Assembly: GCF_000172555.1 (NCBI RefSeq)
Contig: NZ_ABOX02000016.1
Span: 62,001 to 126,000, forward strand
DNA length: 64,000 nt
Direction: 5' to 3'
Source of the DNA: Pedosphaera parvula Ellin514
GTDB taxonomy: Bacteria; Verrucomicrobiota; Verrucomicrobiia; Limisphaerales; Pedosphaeraceae
Below the pieces are notes generated by a model. That model was given only the letters and a program-made list of their open reading frames with translations, was not told the origin of the DNA and did not search any database. Below are positions 26,316 to 34,693 of the stretch, piece by piece (position 1 is the stretch's first letter; every line of letters begins with the position of its first letter). A program made the translations under genes and the position numbers.

Positions 26316-27257
26316 TCACTTGGGTGGCGCTGGAACACCGGGAAAGGTTGCATCCGCAGACATGCCCGCGCGCAACTTGTCCTCTTCGTTTTTTAGGCGG
26401 ATCTTCACTCCGAAAACCTGCTTAATGCGTTCCTCCGCGGTTTGCACATTGCGCGGAGTAAATTCTGCAGCTCGATTGATCTGCTCAACTGTCCCTTCAA
26501 AATCTTTTCCTGGGAACGAATCCACGCGCACCTTCACCGCCTCTCCGAGATGGATGTGTCCCAGCCAGGTCTCGGGCACAAAGACTCGCACCCACAGATG
26601 CTGCGGCAAAATCAAAGTGGCCACCTCGCGATTGGCGGCCAACACATCACCCACTTTTACACTGAGCACTTCCATCACGGAGTTCGTGGGAGAGACGATT
26701 TTCATCTCCCGCAACTGCGCGTCGATCTGAGCCAGTTGTGCCCGTGCCTGATCAATCCGCTCCGGACGCGTGCCAGCCAGCAGAAGATCATAACGGCTCT
26801 TCGCCGCCGAGACACTCTTTCGCAAACCGTCCGCGCGAGTCACGGCACGATCCCGCTCGTTAGGCGAAATGGTGTTTTGCTTGAAAAGAATCTCTGCACG
26901 TTTCGCGTCTGCTTCGGCGAATTCGAGGTCTGCCTTCTGTGCCGCCCACTCATTTTTGGCGGTTTCGATTTCCTCCTTCCTCGGCCCCGCCTCCATTTCC
27001 GCCAAAATGGCAGCGACTTCCTTGCCACGCGCCTGGAGTTCAGCAGCATCCAGTTCCATAATTTCCTGTCCGGGTTTTAAAGCATCTCCTTCCTGAACGA
27101 AAATCTTTTCAACTCTCCCTCCATACCGCGAGGCCACGCGCACCTCGTCCACATCAATGGTGCCGGAAACGGCTCGAGAATTGGAATTGCGATTGCAGGA
27201 AGTCGCCAGAAGCCCAAGCGCCATTATCAAAACTCGAAAGTAGAGTCTTTTATCCAC
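26316..27257 (-). CDS. HlyD-family membrane fusion lipoprotein
   Basis: 313 residues. A lipobox (LLATSC, Cys about 21) makes this a likely lipoprotein. A biotinyl/lipoyl-like half (VASRYGGRVEKIFVQEGDALKPGQ) is followed by a coiled-coil hairpin (about 75-180), the second half and a beta-barrel domain (LWVRVFVPETWLGHIHLGEAVKVRVDSFPGK). It links the ABC permease to an outer-membrane channel, which is not encoded here. A MITE-like element ends 48 bp upstream of its start, so its promoter lies in that short gap or in the element. Confidence 0.92.
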   Translation of the reverse strand: MDKRLYFRVLIMALGLLATSCNRNSNSRAVSGTIDVDEVRVASRYGGRVEKIFVQEGDALKPGQEIMELDAAELQARGKEVAAILAEMEAGPRKEEIETAKNEWAAQKADLEFAEADAKRAEILFKQNTISPNERDRAVTRADGLRKSVSAAKSRYDLLLAGTRPERIDQARAQLAQIDAQLREMKIVSPTNSVMEVLSVKVGDVLAANREVATLILPQHLWVRVFVPETWLGHIHLGEAVKVRVDSFPGKDFEGTVEQINRAAEFTPRNVQTAEERIKQVFGVKIRLKNEEDKLRAGMSADATFPGVPAPPK

Positions 27258-27305
27258 GTGGAATCAAAGATAACCACTAGGCGAACGGATTCAAGGGCGG
27301 AAGGC

Positions 27306-27760
27306 AAGCCGGACGCATCTCAATGCCACTGCAAGCTGGTGGAAATCACTTGGTTTCACGAATATGCGCAACGCCGAATTGCAACCTCCCCTAATGCTTC
27401 ATGAATTAAGGCACACAACCGGCATGTCTTAGCCGTAACCATGCAGTTGAACAGGAGCAAACAAAGGAACGGAGAGAAAGGAGCGGCGAATAACCGTTTT
27501 TCTCTCCCAATTCGGAGGCGCACTGAATAGTGAGCAGACGGGGGATGGAGCAGAGTTGAATCAAGGCCCTGAAAACACTCCGTTTCCTCTTGTTCACTTC
27601 TCAATCGTTCTGCTTGGACGAATGCTCCATGAATAACGTAAACTACCCGCATTGAAATCGAGCAATGCGGGTAGTTTAAAAATGACGGAATTCCGTGTCG
27701 AGAGAAATTGTGTGGTGGCAAAAATCCTGGAATGCAACCCGTTTGGATGCGTCCGCCTTG
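27306..27760 (+). mobile_element. MITE-like element, long copy (about 455 bp)
   Basis: Terminal inverted repeats are aagccggacgcatctcaatg (27306-27325) and the complement of 27740-27759, 16 of 20 matching. Both ends align with the element at 39675-39946. A perfect 16-bp internal hairpin lies at 27639-27678 with an 8-nt loop. This copy carries roughly 180 bp more in the middle than the other. A possible, imperfect 10-bp target duplication (gggcggaagg and gggcagaatt, 7 of 10) flanks it. No transposase is encoded. Confidence 0.7.
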
Positions 27761-27794
27761 GGGCAGAATTACCTCATGCGAACGCTTCTATCTT

Positions 27795-29723
27795 CTATTT
27801 TATTGCCGGCTCATTGCTGGCGGTTTGCGGTCTGGCTTTATATCGGGAATCGGAATCGACACCCATTACCAGTCTCACCAACCAGGCCACGCCGATCATC
27901 ACTGTCGTGCCAATCAGCGCATACCATGGCCAGAAGATTTCGGGGATATGGAGAGATAACTTCTTTGGATAAGCCTCCAGCAGCAAGGTCCGGTTCAACC
28001 GCGCCAATCCCTTTCCCTCCTGCCCCCGCTCAAGCAACTTGACGGTATCCGGAGACAATTTCACGCTGGCAAACCGTTCGGTGTCATAAATCGATTTACC
28101 TTGAATGACTTGATTTAAATCTGTGACCAAAGCTCTCTGCAATGGTTCATTCGTGCCTCCTTTATATGCCGCTAACATCTCTTTGGTGGCAGGTGAGAGC
28201 TGCGTCTGAAGGAAGGGCGTAACGCCCTCGTTCCTGGCCGGCTCTCGCAACTCGCTTGCAAAAGCTTCCAGGTTGATGTCACCCGCGGAAAGTGCTGGAG
28301 GACGAAAATACTCGTATTTGGGCAACACCTGGATGGCAGTCATAACCAGCAGCGATGCACTCATCCCGACCAGAATCGGCGTGGACCGGCCTTTCTTCCA
28401 AAACACCGCCAGCAACAACCCGCCTAAAAGTGCTCCGCTCGTCAATCCGCGCAATGAGAAGGCCGCATTCAAAACAAAATCCACTTCCCGGCTGATATAT
28501 GCCACCAGAATCAACATGGCCGCCCACGCAATGGTCGAAACCTTGCTGAATGTCAGATAATACGACTCGCTCCGGGATTTTTTCGAAAGTGCTTTTACAA
28601 AATCCATCGTCGAAACTGAGGATAGCGACGTCAGCGCGGAACTGACTGAGGACATCGCGGCTGACAGGATGGCAACAATCAAAAATCCTTTCAGCACGTG
28701 CGGCACTTCCGTCATCATGAAAATCGGGAATACAAAATCGTTCGCCTTGATGCCTGAGCCCGGGCGCGGCTCCGGCAGCGGAATTTGGAAAGGATGGGAT
28801 TGGTAAAAAACCCAGAGCATGGCGCCAGTAAGCAGAAAAATCAGGAAGAGCGGAAATATCACGACGGCGCTTAATGCCAGTGCTTTCCTTCCCTCAGCGA
28901 CGTTCTTGCACGCCAGCACCCGCTGCACGATCAATTGCTCCGCGCCATGAGAAGACATCACCATGACAGTTCCGCCGATAATCCCCATGAAAATATTGAT
29001 GGGTGCACCCAAGGTGAAAGCTGTATTAAGCCAGTGAAGTTTTCCACCGGCCGAGGCTGCGTGGAATACCTCCCCAAAGCCACCCTTGAAATAACTCGGA
29101 ATGAAGCAAAGCGCGAAAATGCCGCCAACCAGGAATAGAAAGAACTGCACGGCATCGGTCCAAATGACGGCCTTGACGCCGCCAATATAGGTGTAGAGCA
29201 ACGACAAAAGCACAAAGAGCAGAATAGCCCCAAGAATCGGATCACCGGTCATGAAACCCAGCACCCTGTCACCCAACATCAACTTGATTGGAATACAGGC
29301 AACATATACCCGAACCCCGGCGGCCAGTGTTTCGCTGAGCAGAAAAAAACCACCGGCCATTTGTCTCACAGAAGGGCCGAATGCGTTGGAGAATAATTGA
29401 TATGGGGAATAAATCTCTCCCTTGAAATAATGCGGCACCATTACAACCGCTAAAATGATTCGGGCAATGACATACCCTACAATCATTTGCAGAAATGCCA
29501 TATCGGTGCCATAGGCCATCGCCGGCACGCCAATGATGGTCAGCGCACTCGTCTCGGCGGCCACGATCGAAAGCCCAATGCCCCACCAGGGAATGTTCCG
29601 GCTACCCAGGAAATAATCGCGCGTATTCTTCTGGTCCCTGCCGAACCAGACGCCGAGCAGAATGATGCCGCCGAGGTAGATGAAAATCACCAGCCAATCA
29701 GCGAAATTAAAATATCCATTCAT
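27795..29723 (-). CDS. Sodium:solute symporter (SSS family)
   Basis: 642 residues from the ATG at 29723 (MNGYFNFADWLVIFIYLGG); the reading from 29762 adds 13 residues without hydrophobic start character. There are about 13-14 TM helices with the SSS core (WWGIGLSIVAAETSALTIIGVPA near residue 45, and GGVKAVIWTDAVQFF). An extra soluble insert of about 110 residues (about 500-610) sits before the last TM helix (WPWYALIGTTVMIGVAWLV). SSS proteins import sugars, amino acids or sialic acid with sodium; the substrate is not readable. Confidence 0.92.
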   Translation of the reverse strand: MNGYFNFADWLVIFIYLGGIILLGVWFGRDQKNTRDYFLGSRNIPWWGIGLSIVAAETSALTIIGVPAMAYGTDMAFLQMIVGYVIARIILAVVMVPHYFKGEIYSPYQLFSNAFGPSVRQMAGGFFLLSETLAAGVRVYVACIPIKLMLGDRVLGFMTGDPILGAILLFVLLSLLYTYIGGVKAVIWTDAVQFFLFLVGGIFALCFIPSYFKGGFGEVFHAASAGGKLHWLNTAFTLGAPINIFMGIIGGTVMVMSSHGAEQLIVQRVLACKNVAEGRKALALSAVVIFPLFLIFLLTGAMLWVFYQSHPFQIPLPEPRPGSGIKANDFVFPIFMMTEVPHVLKGFLIVAILSAAMSSVSSALTSLSSVSTMDFVKALSKKSRSESYYLTFSKVSTIAWAAMLILVAYISREVDFVLNAAFSLRGLTSGALLGGLLLAVFWKKGRSTPILVGMSASLLVMTAIQVLPKYEYFRPPALSAGDINLEAFASELREPARNEGVTPFLQTQLSPATKEMLAAYKGGTNEPLQRALVTDLNQVIQGKSIYDTERFASVKLSPDTVKLLERGQEGKGLARLNRTLLLEAYPKKLSLHIPEIFWPWYALIGTTVMIGVAWLVRLVMGVDSDSRYKARPQTASNEPAIK

Positions 29724-29846
29724 GGAATTAGAACGTTCATTACTGGAGCAGATATGACTCAATAGCGAGAAAAAAGTTCATGCTTTGGGCAGGGCATTTA
29801 TTACATGTACGTGCCATGAGCGCGGCTGGCGACTGCTGGTAGCTGG

Positions 29847-30605
29847 TTAACCCTTCCAGAGTGTCCAGGTGATTTCGTCCCAAAGGGCTTCCTTGCGTGG
29901 ATACGCCGTAACCTCGCCTTCATTGTTCCACATCCAAGTTGCGCCTTGATTCAGCCTGGCTTGGGGGGCGAGGTTTGCCAACTCGCGCAACAACAAACAT
30001 AAGTTATTGGTATCATCTGCCACTTTGCGCTCTCCCAGGCAGGCGTAATTGAAATCATCCGCCGCGATTTGAAATCTGGCGGCTCCTCCGTTCAAAACGA
30101 TCTCCAATCGCAACGACCACTCGGATGTTTCCCGTGAGGAATACTCAAACTTTTTCTCCTTCGTGCGAATCGGAATCATGAGACCGGGAATGGTCCTCAT
30201 TTTCTCCACCTCCCATTCCTTTCGCGTCCGTTGAATGGTAGATTCCTTCACCATACCCGCAGCCAACATGGCTATTTGGCTCCAATCATTTGGCACTTTC
30301 CGCCCCAAAGGATCAAACAGGATCATGGCTTGAGGCGTGAGTTCCATCTGCTTGATTAGCTTTGGCAGTGGGAGAGCCGGCAATTGCCTTTCCTCAACGA
30401 TATCTGTTTCGATACTTTCTCCAAGCAGCGCCCGATTTAAGTTCTTCGCTTCCTCCAGGTCCAGGCTTCTCAGCAGAATACCAAATGCCTTGCTGGCAAT
30501 TATGGGAGCATCCGCAGCCGAAATCCTCTTCTGCCCCACAAATGCACGCCGCAGTTTCTCGACATCGATGGGTTCAAGATTTTTTTGGAGCAGAGCGTAT
30601 GGCAT
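29847..30605 (-). CDS. Unknown protein, tandem paralogue B
   Basis: 252 residues. The N-terminal about 70 residues (MPYALLQKNLEPIDVEKLRRAF, then KAFGILLRSLDLEEAKNLNRALL and IVEERQLPALP) align with the protein encoded just upstream at 30609-31400. The domain has an alpha/beta pattern in which a residue pair is acquired, then the helix EEAxxLNxAL, then a strand TxIVEE. The C-terminal part is mixed, ending in EVTAYPRKEALWDEITWTLWK, again shared with the paralogue. It starts 4 bp after the stop of the paralogue. No function is known to me. Confidence 0.75.
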   Translation of the reverse strand: MPYALLQKNLEPIDVEKLRRAFVGQKRISAADAPIIASKAFGILLRSLDLEEAKNLNRALLGESIETDIVEERQLPALPLPKLIKQMELTPQAMILFDPLGRKVPNDWSQIAMLAAGMVKESTIQRTRKEWEVEKMRTIPGLMIPIRTKEKKFEYSSRETSEWSLRLEIVLNGGAARFQIAADDFNYACLGERKVADDTNNLCLLLRELANLAPQARLNQGATWMWNNEGEVTAYPRKEALWDEITWTLWKG

Positions 30606-30608
30606 GGG

Positions 30609-31400
30609 TTAATAGCCGGGAGGCTGTTTTTGTGAAAGTTTCCAAAGCAGCCAGATAATCTCTTCGTAAAAAGCATTTTTACTTGGATAGAAGAATGGTT
30701 GAGCCGCCCGTTCGCGAAAGTAATACGTGCCACGATTTACTGCGGCGTGAGGGGCGAAGCTTGCAAGGTCCTGAATCAACAGTGTGAAGTTCGCTTGCAG
30801 GTCTCTGGTTTTCCGCTCTCCAAGATATCTGAAAAGCAAATGCGCTGACTTGCCCGCGTCGATACCATAACGCGATATTCCTCCCTCCAAAATGATTTCC
30901 AACAAGAGATGATGCTGCCGTTCCTCCCGGGTTTCATATTCTGTGTTGGTTCGAGGTTGATATTCGTACTCCCTCCCAAAGTTAGCGGGATCGAAAGGGG
31001 AAGCGGGTGTTTCGACCCGAATCTTATTAAATTCAATCAATGGAACTTTGCCAGCAGCAATCAGAACGACACTTTGCCAATCCACCTGAACAGGCCGATT
31101 AAGTGAATCATACACAACCAGTTGTTCCGGAGTACAATCCACAAAGGTTGTGTTGGGGCCTGGTGGCAGCGTCGGGAGCATGGATTCCTCCACAACTTCC
31201 GTCTCAACTCCCTGCGCTTGGAGGGCTTGGTTAAGTCGGTTCGCATTTTCGAGGGTAAATCCTTTGACCAGAATTCCAAAAGCGTCATTACCTACGGTCT
31301 GAGCATCAATAGCAGTCAAACCGGGAACATTCCTGAACGCCGCCTTGAGCCGCTCAATGGCTGGCGCTTCCAAATCCTTTTGTACAACCGCGTAAGGCAT
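30609..31400 (-). CDS. Unknown protein, tandem paralogue A
   Basis: 263 residues from the ATG at 31400 (MPYAVVQKDLEAPAIERLKAAF), chosen because it aligns with the paralogue's start; a reading from 31418 is possible. It shares FGILVKGFTLENANRLNQAL, VVEESMLPTLP and a C-terminal YPSKNAFYEEIIWLLWKL with the 29847-30605 protein. It looks cytoplasmic with no TM segment. The pair arose by tandem duplication and is surely one operon. Confidence 0.75.
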   Translation of the reverse strand: MPYAVVQKDLEAPAIERLKAAFRNVPGLTAIDAQTVGNDAFGILVKGFTLENANRLNQALQAQGVETEVVEESMLPTLPPGPNTTFVDCTPEQLVVYDSLNRPVQVDWQSVVLIAAGKVPLIEFNKIRVETPASPFDPANFGREYEYQPRTNTEYETREERQHHLLLEIILEGGISRYGIDAGKSAHLLFRYLGERKTRDLQANFTLLIQDLASFAPHAAVNRGTYYFRERAAQPFFYPSKNAFYEEIIWLLWKLSQKQPPGY

Positions 31401-31478
31401 AAAAATTCGGCCGCTCACCAGAATTCCAGTAAACGGCCGATAAAAGCAATGCTTTACCGCCTGAATTTCCGCGACTGA

Positions 31479-32756
31479 CTATTTCCCAAGCATCTCGCGC
31501 AACACACCGCCGAGGCGTTCGATGCCGAGCTGAATGTTTTGCTCGGTCCCGCCACCGAAGCTGATGCGCATGGCGTTCTCCGGTTTGCGACGGGTCGGGT
31601 CATTCGCGTAGCACAGTTCGCCGGGAACGTACAGGACGTCCTTCGCCAAGGCTTTTTGGAACAGCTTGGATTTTACACCCGTCTTTAGAGCTTGCGGCAC
31701 GCGCGCCCAATAATAAAGACCTCCCAGGGGTTCCCACCATTGTACCTCGGCGGGAAAATATTGCTTCATCGCTACGAGCATTCCCTTGGCCTTCTTCGCA
31801 TATCGTTTCTGCAGGGCGGTCAGGTGCTCTTCATATCTGCCGGAAGAGAGCGCCTTCACTAGCAACTGTTGCAACAGGTTCGAGGTGCCGAAATCATGGT
31901 TGCCCTTGATGCGAATCACCGCCGTGTAAACGGGATCTGGTAAAATGCCGAATCCCACTCGTGTCCCTGTTGCAAAAGGTTTGCTATAGGTTCCGGCGTA
32001 GATGACGCGGTTCGCAAAACCCTTGGCAGACAATGCCGACTTCACATCCTCCCCTTTGAAGCGCAGCTCGCGATATGCCGCGTCCTCGAGCAGGAAAATG
32101 GGATGCCCGGCAGCTTTCTCATATTTCCGCAGCAACTTCAACGCGCCCACCTTCTTCTCATAGCTGGTCGTCACGCCACTCGGGTTTTGGAAGTAACTCA
32201 CGAGGTAAAGCATTTTCAAGCGCTTGATCTCGCCGCTCTTTTTGAGTGATTCGAGCACCTGCTCCAAATGTTCCAGGCTCAAACCATCCTCTTCAATTCT
32301 TACACCGCGTCCTTTAATGCCGCGGCTTTGCAGGATGCCGAGATAGACGAAGTAAGTGGGGTCTTCCACGATCACCACATCGCCTTCGTCACACATGGCT
32401 TCCGTGACCATGTACAACATCTGTTGTGAGCCGTTAGTAATGATCATCCGGTCGGCGGAATAAGCTTGTCCGTGTCCAGCACACCATCCAGCAAACGAAA
32501 GTCCTGGGCGGTGAGTTCACGCAGCATCGGGTCTCCGGGCGGTGGTCCCGTACTGCAACGCGGCCTGACCGGTCTTCCGGTTTTTCAAAATTTCATTCAG
32601 CAGGTCGCGGGCGTCATTGACCGGCAACGATTCGTTATCGGTAAAACCTGCGGCCAGGGAGATGAGCTGCGGTCGCGAAAGCGCTACTTCCATCAACCAG
32701 GAAATGGCAGGTGCTTCGGAACGCTGGCCCAGCTTCGACAGTACAGAGTGTTTCAT
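31479..32756 (-). pseudogene. PLP-dependent class I/II aminotransferase with two compensating frameshifts
   Basis: The 3' three-quarters (from MIITNGSQQMLY at 32447) reads cleanly with EDPTYFVYLGIL, SYFQNPSGVTTS and the PLP-lysine segment YAGTYSKPFATGTRVGF. The 5' part lies in the ORF from 32756 (MKHSVLSKLGQRSEAPAISW...ALQYGTTA). Dropping one C near 32538 continues it as GDPMLRELTAQDFRLLDGVLDTDK, and adding one base near 32462 joins it to YSADRMIITNG. Corrected length is 425 residues, normal for 2-aminoadipate/MocR-like aminotransferases. Substrate is not determined. The indels look like sequence errors, but as given the gene is broken. Confidence 0.85.
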
Positions 32757-32805
32757 ACAAGGTGGCGGTTACCTTACGGAATCCGCCCCCTTTTCGGCCA
32801 TCCTT

Positions 32806-33600
32806 TTATTTGGCCGTTGCGAAGGGCTGAACTTGCACCGCTTCGACCATTAGCAGGAACCGCTTGATGCCTTCAGCACAGCGGTCATGGTCGGACTTGA
32901 GGGAATAACCATGGTCGCCATTGATTTCCCAAAACATCTTGGGTTCATTGGCGGCCTCGAAGTTTTTTTCGGAATGACGGAAGCGCACCAGGCCGTCATC
33001 ACGGCTATGCATGACCAACACCGGGACATGGATGAGTGGCAACTTGCTCAAGGTGTTGTATTTGATCGTGCCCAGCCAACGGACGGGAATCCACGGAAAC
33101 AACTCGGCACCGACATCTGGAATGCTGGTGAAAGTACTTTGGAGAATTAATCCACCCACCTGTTCACGGATGGCCAGTTCACTGGCAATGCCGCCGCCCA
33201 ATGATTCTCCGTAGGAAAGAATATGCCCGGCAGCGAAGCCGTTCTTCTGCAGCCATTGATGCGCCGCCTGAGCATCCAGGTAGGTTCCCTCCTCGGTCGG
33301 CACCCCCTGACTTCGCCCGTATCCCCGGTAGTCAAACAGCATTACGCTGACTCCAAGCTGCAAGAGGGTTCGGCAGAGATCCAGACGATGACTCAGATTG
33401 CCGCCATTCCCATGGCATACCAACATGACCATGTCGCTTCTTTTGGCATTCGGATCGGCCGGAAAAAACCAACCGTTCAACAGCAGCCCATCCTCGGTGG
33501 CGAAATAAATGTCCTGGAAAGGACGGCCAAGTTCCGTGCCATCAGCGATGAACTCGCTGTCCGGACGATAAACCTGTCCATATTCAAATTTGCGTATCAT
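32806..33600 (-). CDS. Alpha/beta hydrolase (BEM46-like)
   Basis: 264 residues. The fold is seen in VMLVCHGNGGNLSHR (oxyanion region), MLFDYRGYGRSQG, the nucleophile Ser in SYGESLGGGIA, the Asp in HSRDDGLV and the His in NGDHGYS. No signal peptide is obvious. The family hydrolyses esters or peptides of many kinds; the substrate is unknown. It is 49 bp upstream of the aminotransferase on the same strand. Confidence 0.9.
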   Translation of the reverse strand: MIRKFEYGQVYRPDSEFIADGTELGRPFQDIYFATEDGLLLNGWFFPADPNAKRSDMVMLVCHGNGGNLSHRLDLCRTLLQLGVSVMLFDYRGYGRSQGVPTEEGTYLDAQAAHQWLQKNGFAAGHILSYGESLGGGIASELAIREQVGGLILQSTFTSIPDVGAELFPWIPVRWLGTIKYNTLSKLPLIHVPVLVMHSRDDGLVRFRHSEKNFEAANEPKMFWEINGDHGYSLKSDHDRCAEGIKRFLLMVEAVQVQPFATAK

Positions 33601-33793
33601 GCGACACTGAGGGTTGCGAGCAATTACTCGAACCGTCCTAAAGGTTTACCTAATCTAAATAAAATAGCACTTGGTGTCTAATCCCCATTGAGAGATGTTC
33701 CGCACCTGCCTTGTTTGGTTTCTCTCATTCAGATTTTTAGTTGCACGTGCTTTGCCCTTGCCAGTTCTCCGCAACGGGAGATAAAAGAAAGCC

Positions 33794-33988
33794 ATGTCGG
33801 CTGAACCAGACAACGCAGCCAAACCAGAGGAGCAGGCTTCCACTGAAGCTTGTCCCATCGCGTCCGGTGATGTTAGCGGCGAGCACTGGCGCTGGTGCCC
33901 CCGGTGCAGTCACGAATTGCACAATGAAAAATGCAAGCTCCGCTGTCCGCGTTGTCATTACTTCATGAGCTGTTCGGATTTTGACTGA
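33794..33988 (+). CDS. Small double-CxxC zinc-ribbon protein
   Basis: 64 residues. An acidic, Ala/Glu-rich N-terminus precedes a zinc ribbon, WCPRCSHELHNEKCKLRCPRCHY, with two CPRC knuckles. It ends in CSDFD. GGGAG lies upstream of the ATG. Small ribbons of this kind are common in Verrucomicrobia and Planctomycetes, with nucleic-acid or protein binding roles only guessed. Confidence 0.75.
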   Translation: MSAEPDNAAKPEEQASTEACPIASGDVSGEHWRWCPRCSHELHNEKCKLRCPRCHYFMSCSDFD

Positions 33989-34025
33989 CTGGCTTGGAAT
34001 TAGTTTCACAGCCATTAATCCTCCC

Positions 34026-34679
34026 CTACTTGCCCTCGGCAACTTTCGTAACCATCAAATTGTCGAACTGAATTGGCGTAGTGGCATAAGGTTGACCCCA
34101 GATGGAAGCGCGACCGGCGGATGGCTCCTTCTTTTCATCGTAGGAAATCAGCGCCTTCGCGGGTTCGCTACTGCCTTTGGTCCAGGCCTTGCCTTCCACC
34201 TTCCAAACACCGTCACCAGCTTTGACCACCTGCAGTTTTAGCAAGGTCCACTCGCCCGATTTCCATTCATAGGGCACGTGGGCGACAACCTCGTCGCTTT
34301 TGTATAATTCCAACTCGCCCTTGCCGGGGGAAATTTGCAGCTTGTATCCGCCCTGTCCATTCGAACCCACCGCAAAGGTGGGAAAGCGACGGCCCTTTTT
34401 GGTTCCATCGATGCTTGCGGATACGGCGATATTTTCCTTAACGGCTGGGCCGAATAAAACCCCGAAGGTATCCAGTGGCGCACCGGGTAGTTCGAGAAAT
34501 TTGTTCCCGCCCTCTTCCTTCACGGCAAAAGCGCCATCGAGAACCATGAGACCATCCGGAACTTTGCCGATTTCCGCGCTTTCAAAATTATTTTCGAAAA
34601 GCGGCTTGACCTCTTCCGCCATTGCCCCTTGCAACGCCAGCAGCATTGCGCCTAAAAATATCCAGTTCGCTTTTTTCAT
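34026..34679 (-). CDS. Secreted beta-sandwich protein, unknown role
   Basis: 217 residues from the ATG at 34679, whose signal peptide (MKKANWIFLGAMLLALQGAMAE) is clear; the longer reading to 34760 overlaps the next gene. The mature part resembles the LamG/3-keto-disaccharide hydrolase-like fold (FENNFESAEIGKVPDG, YKLQISPGKGELELYKSDEVV, WTLLKLQVV, IQFDNLMVTKV). Such domains bind or cleave sugars in verrucomicrobial exported proteins. It starts 14 bp after the stop of the permease gene. Confidence 0.75.
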   Translation of the reverse strand: MKKANWIFLGAMLLALQGAMAEEVKPLFENNFESAEIGKVPDGLMVLDGAFAVKEEGGNKFLELPGAPLDTFGVLFGPAVKENIAVSASIDGTKKGRRFPTFAVGSNGQGGYKLQISPGKGELELYKSDEVVAHVPYEWKSGEWTLLKLQVVKAGDGVWKVEGKAWTKGSSEPAKALISYDEKKEPSAGRASIWGQPYATTPIQFDNLMVTKVAEGK

Positions 34680-34693
34680 TCGCTTTCTGATTC

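Noticed and set aside
27652-27972. 106-codon plus-strand ORF at the right end of the long MITE-like element
   Set aside because: It crosses from the element into the 3' end of the sodium symporter gene. Similarity to the short copy's ORF comes from shared element sequence.
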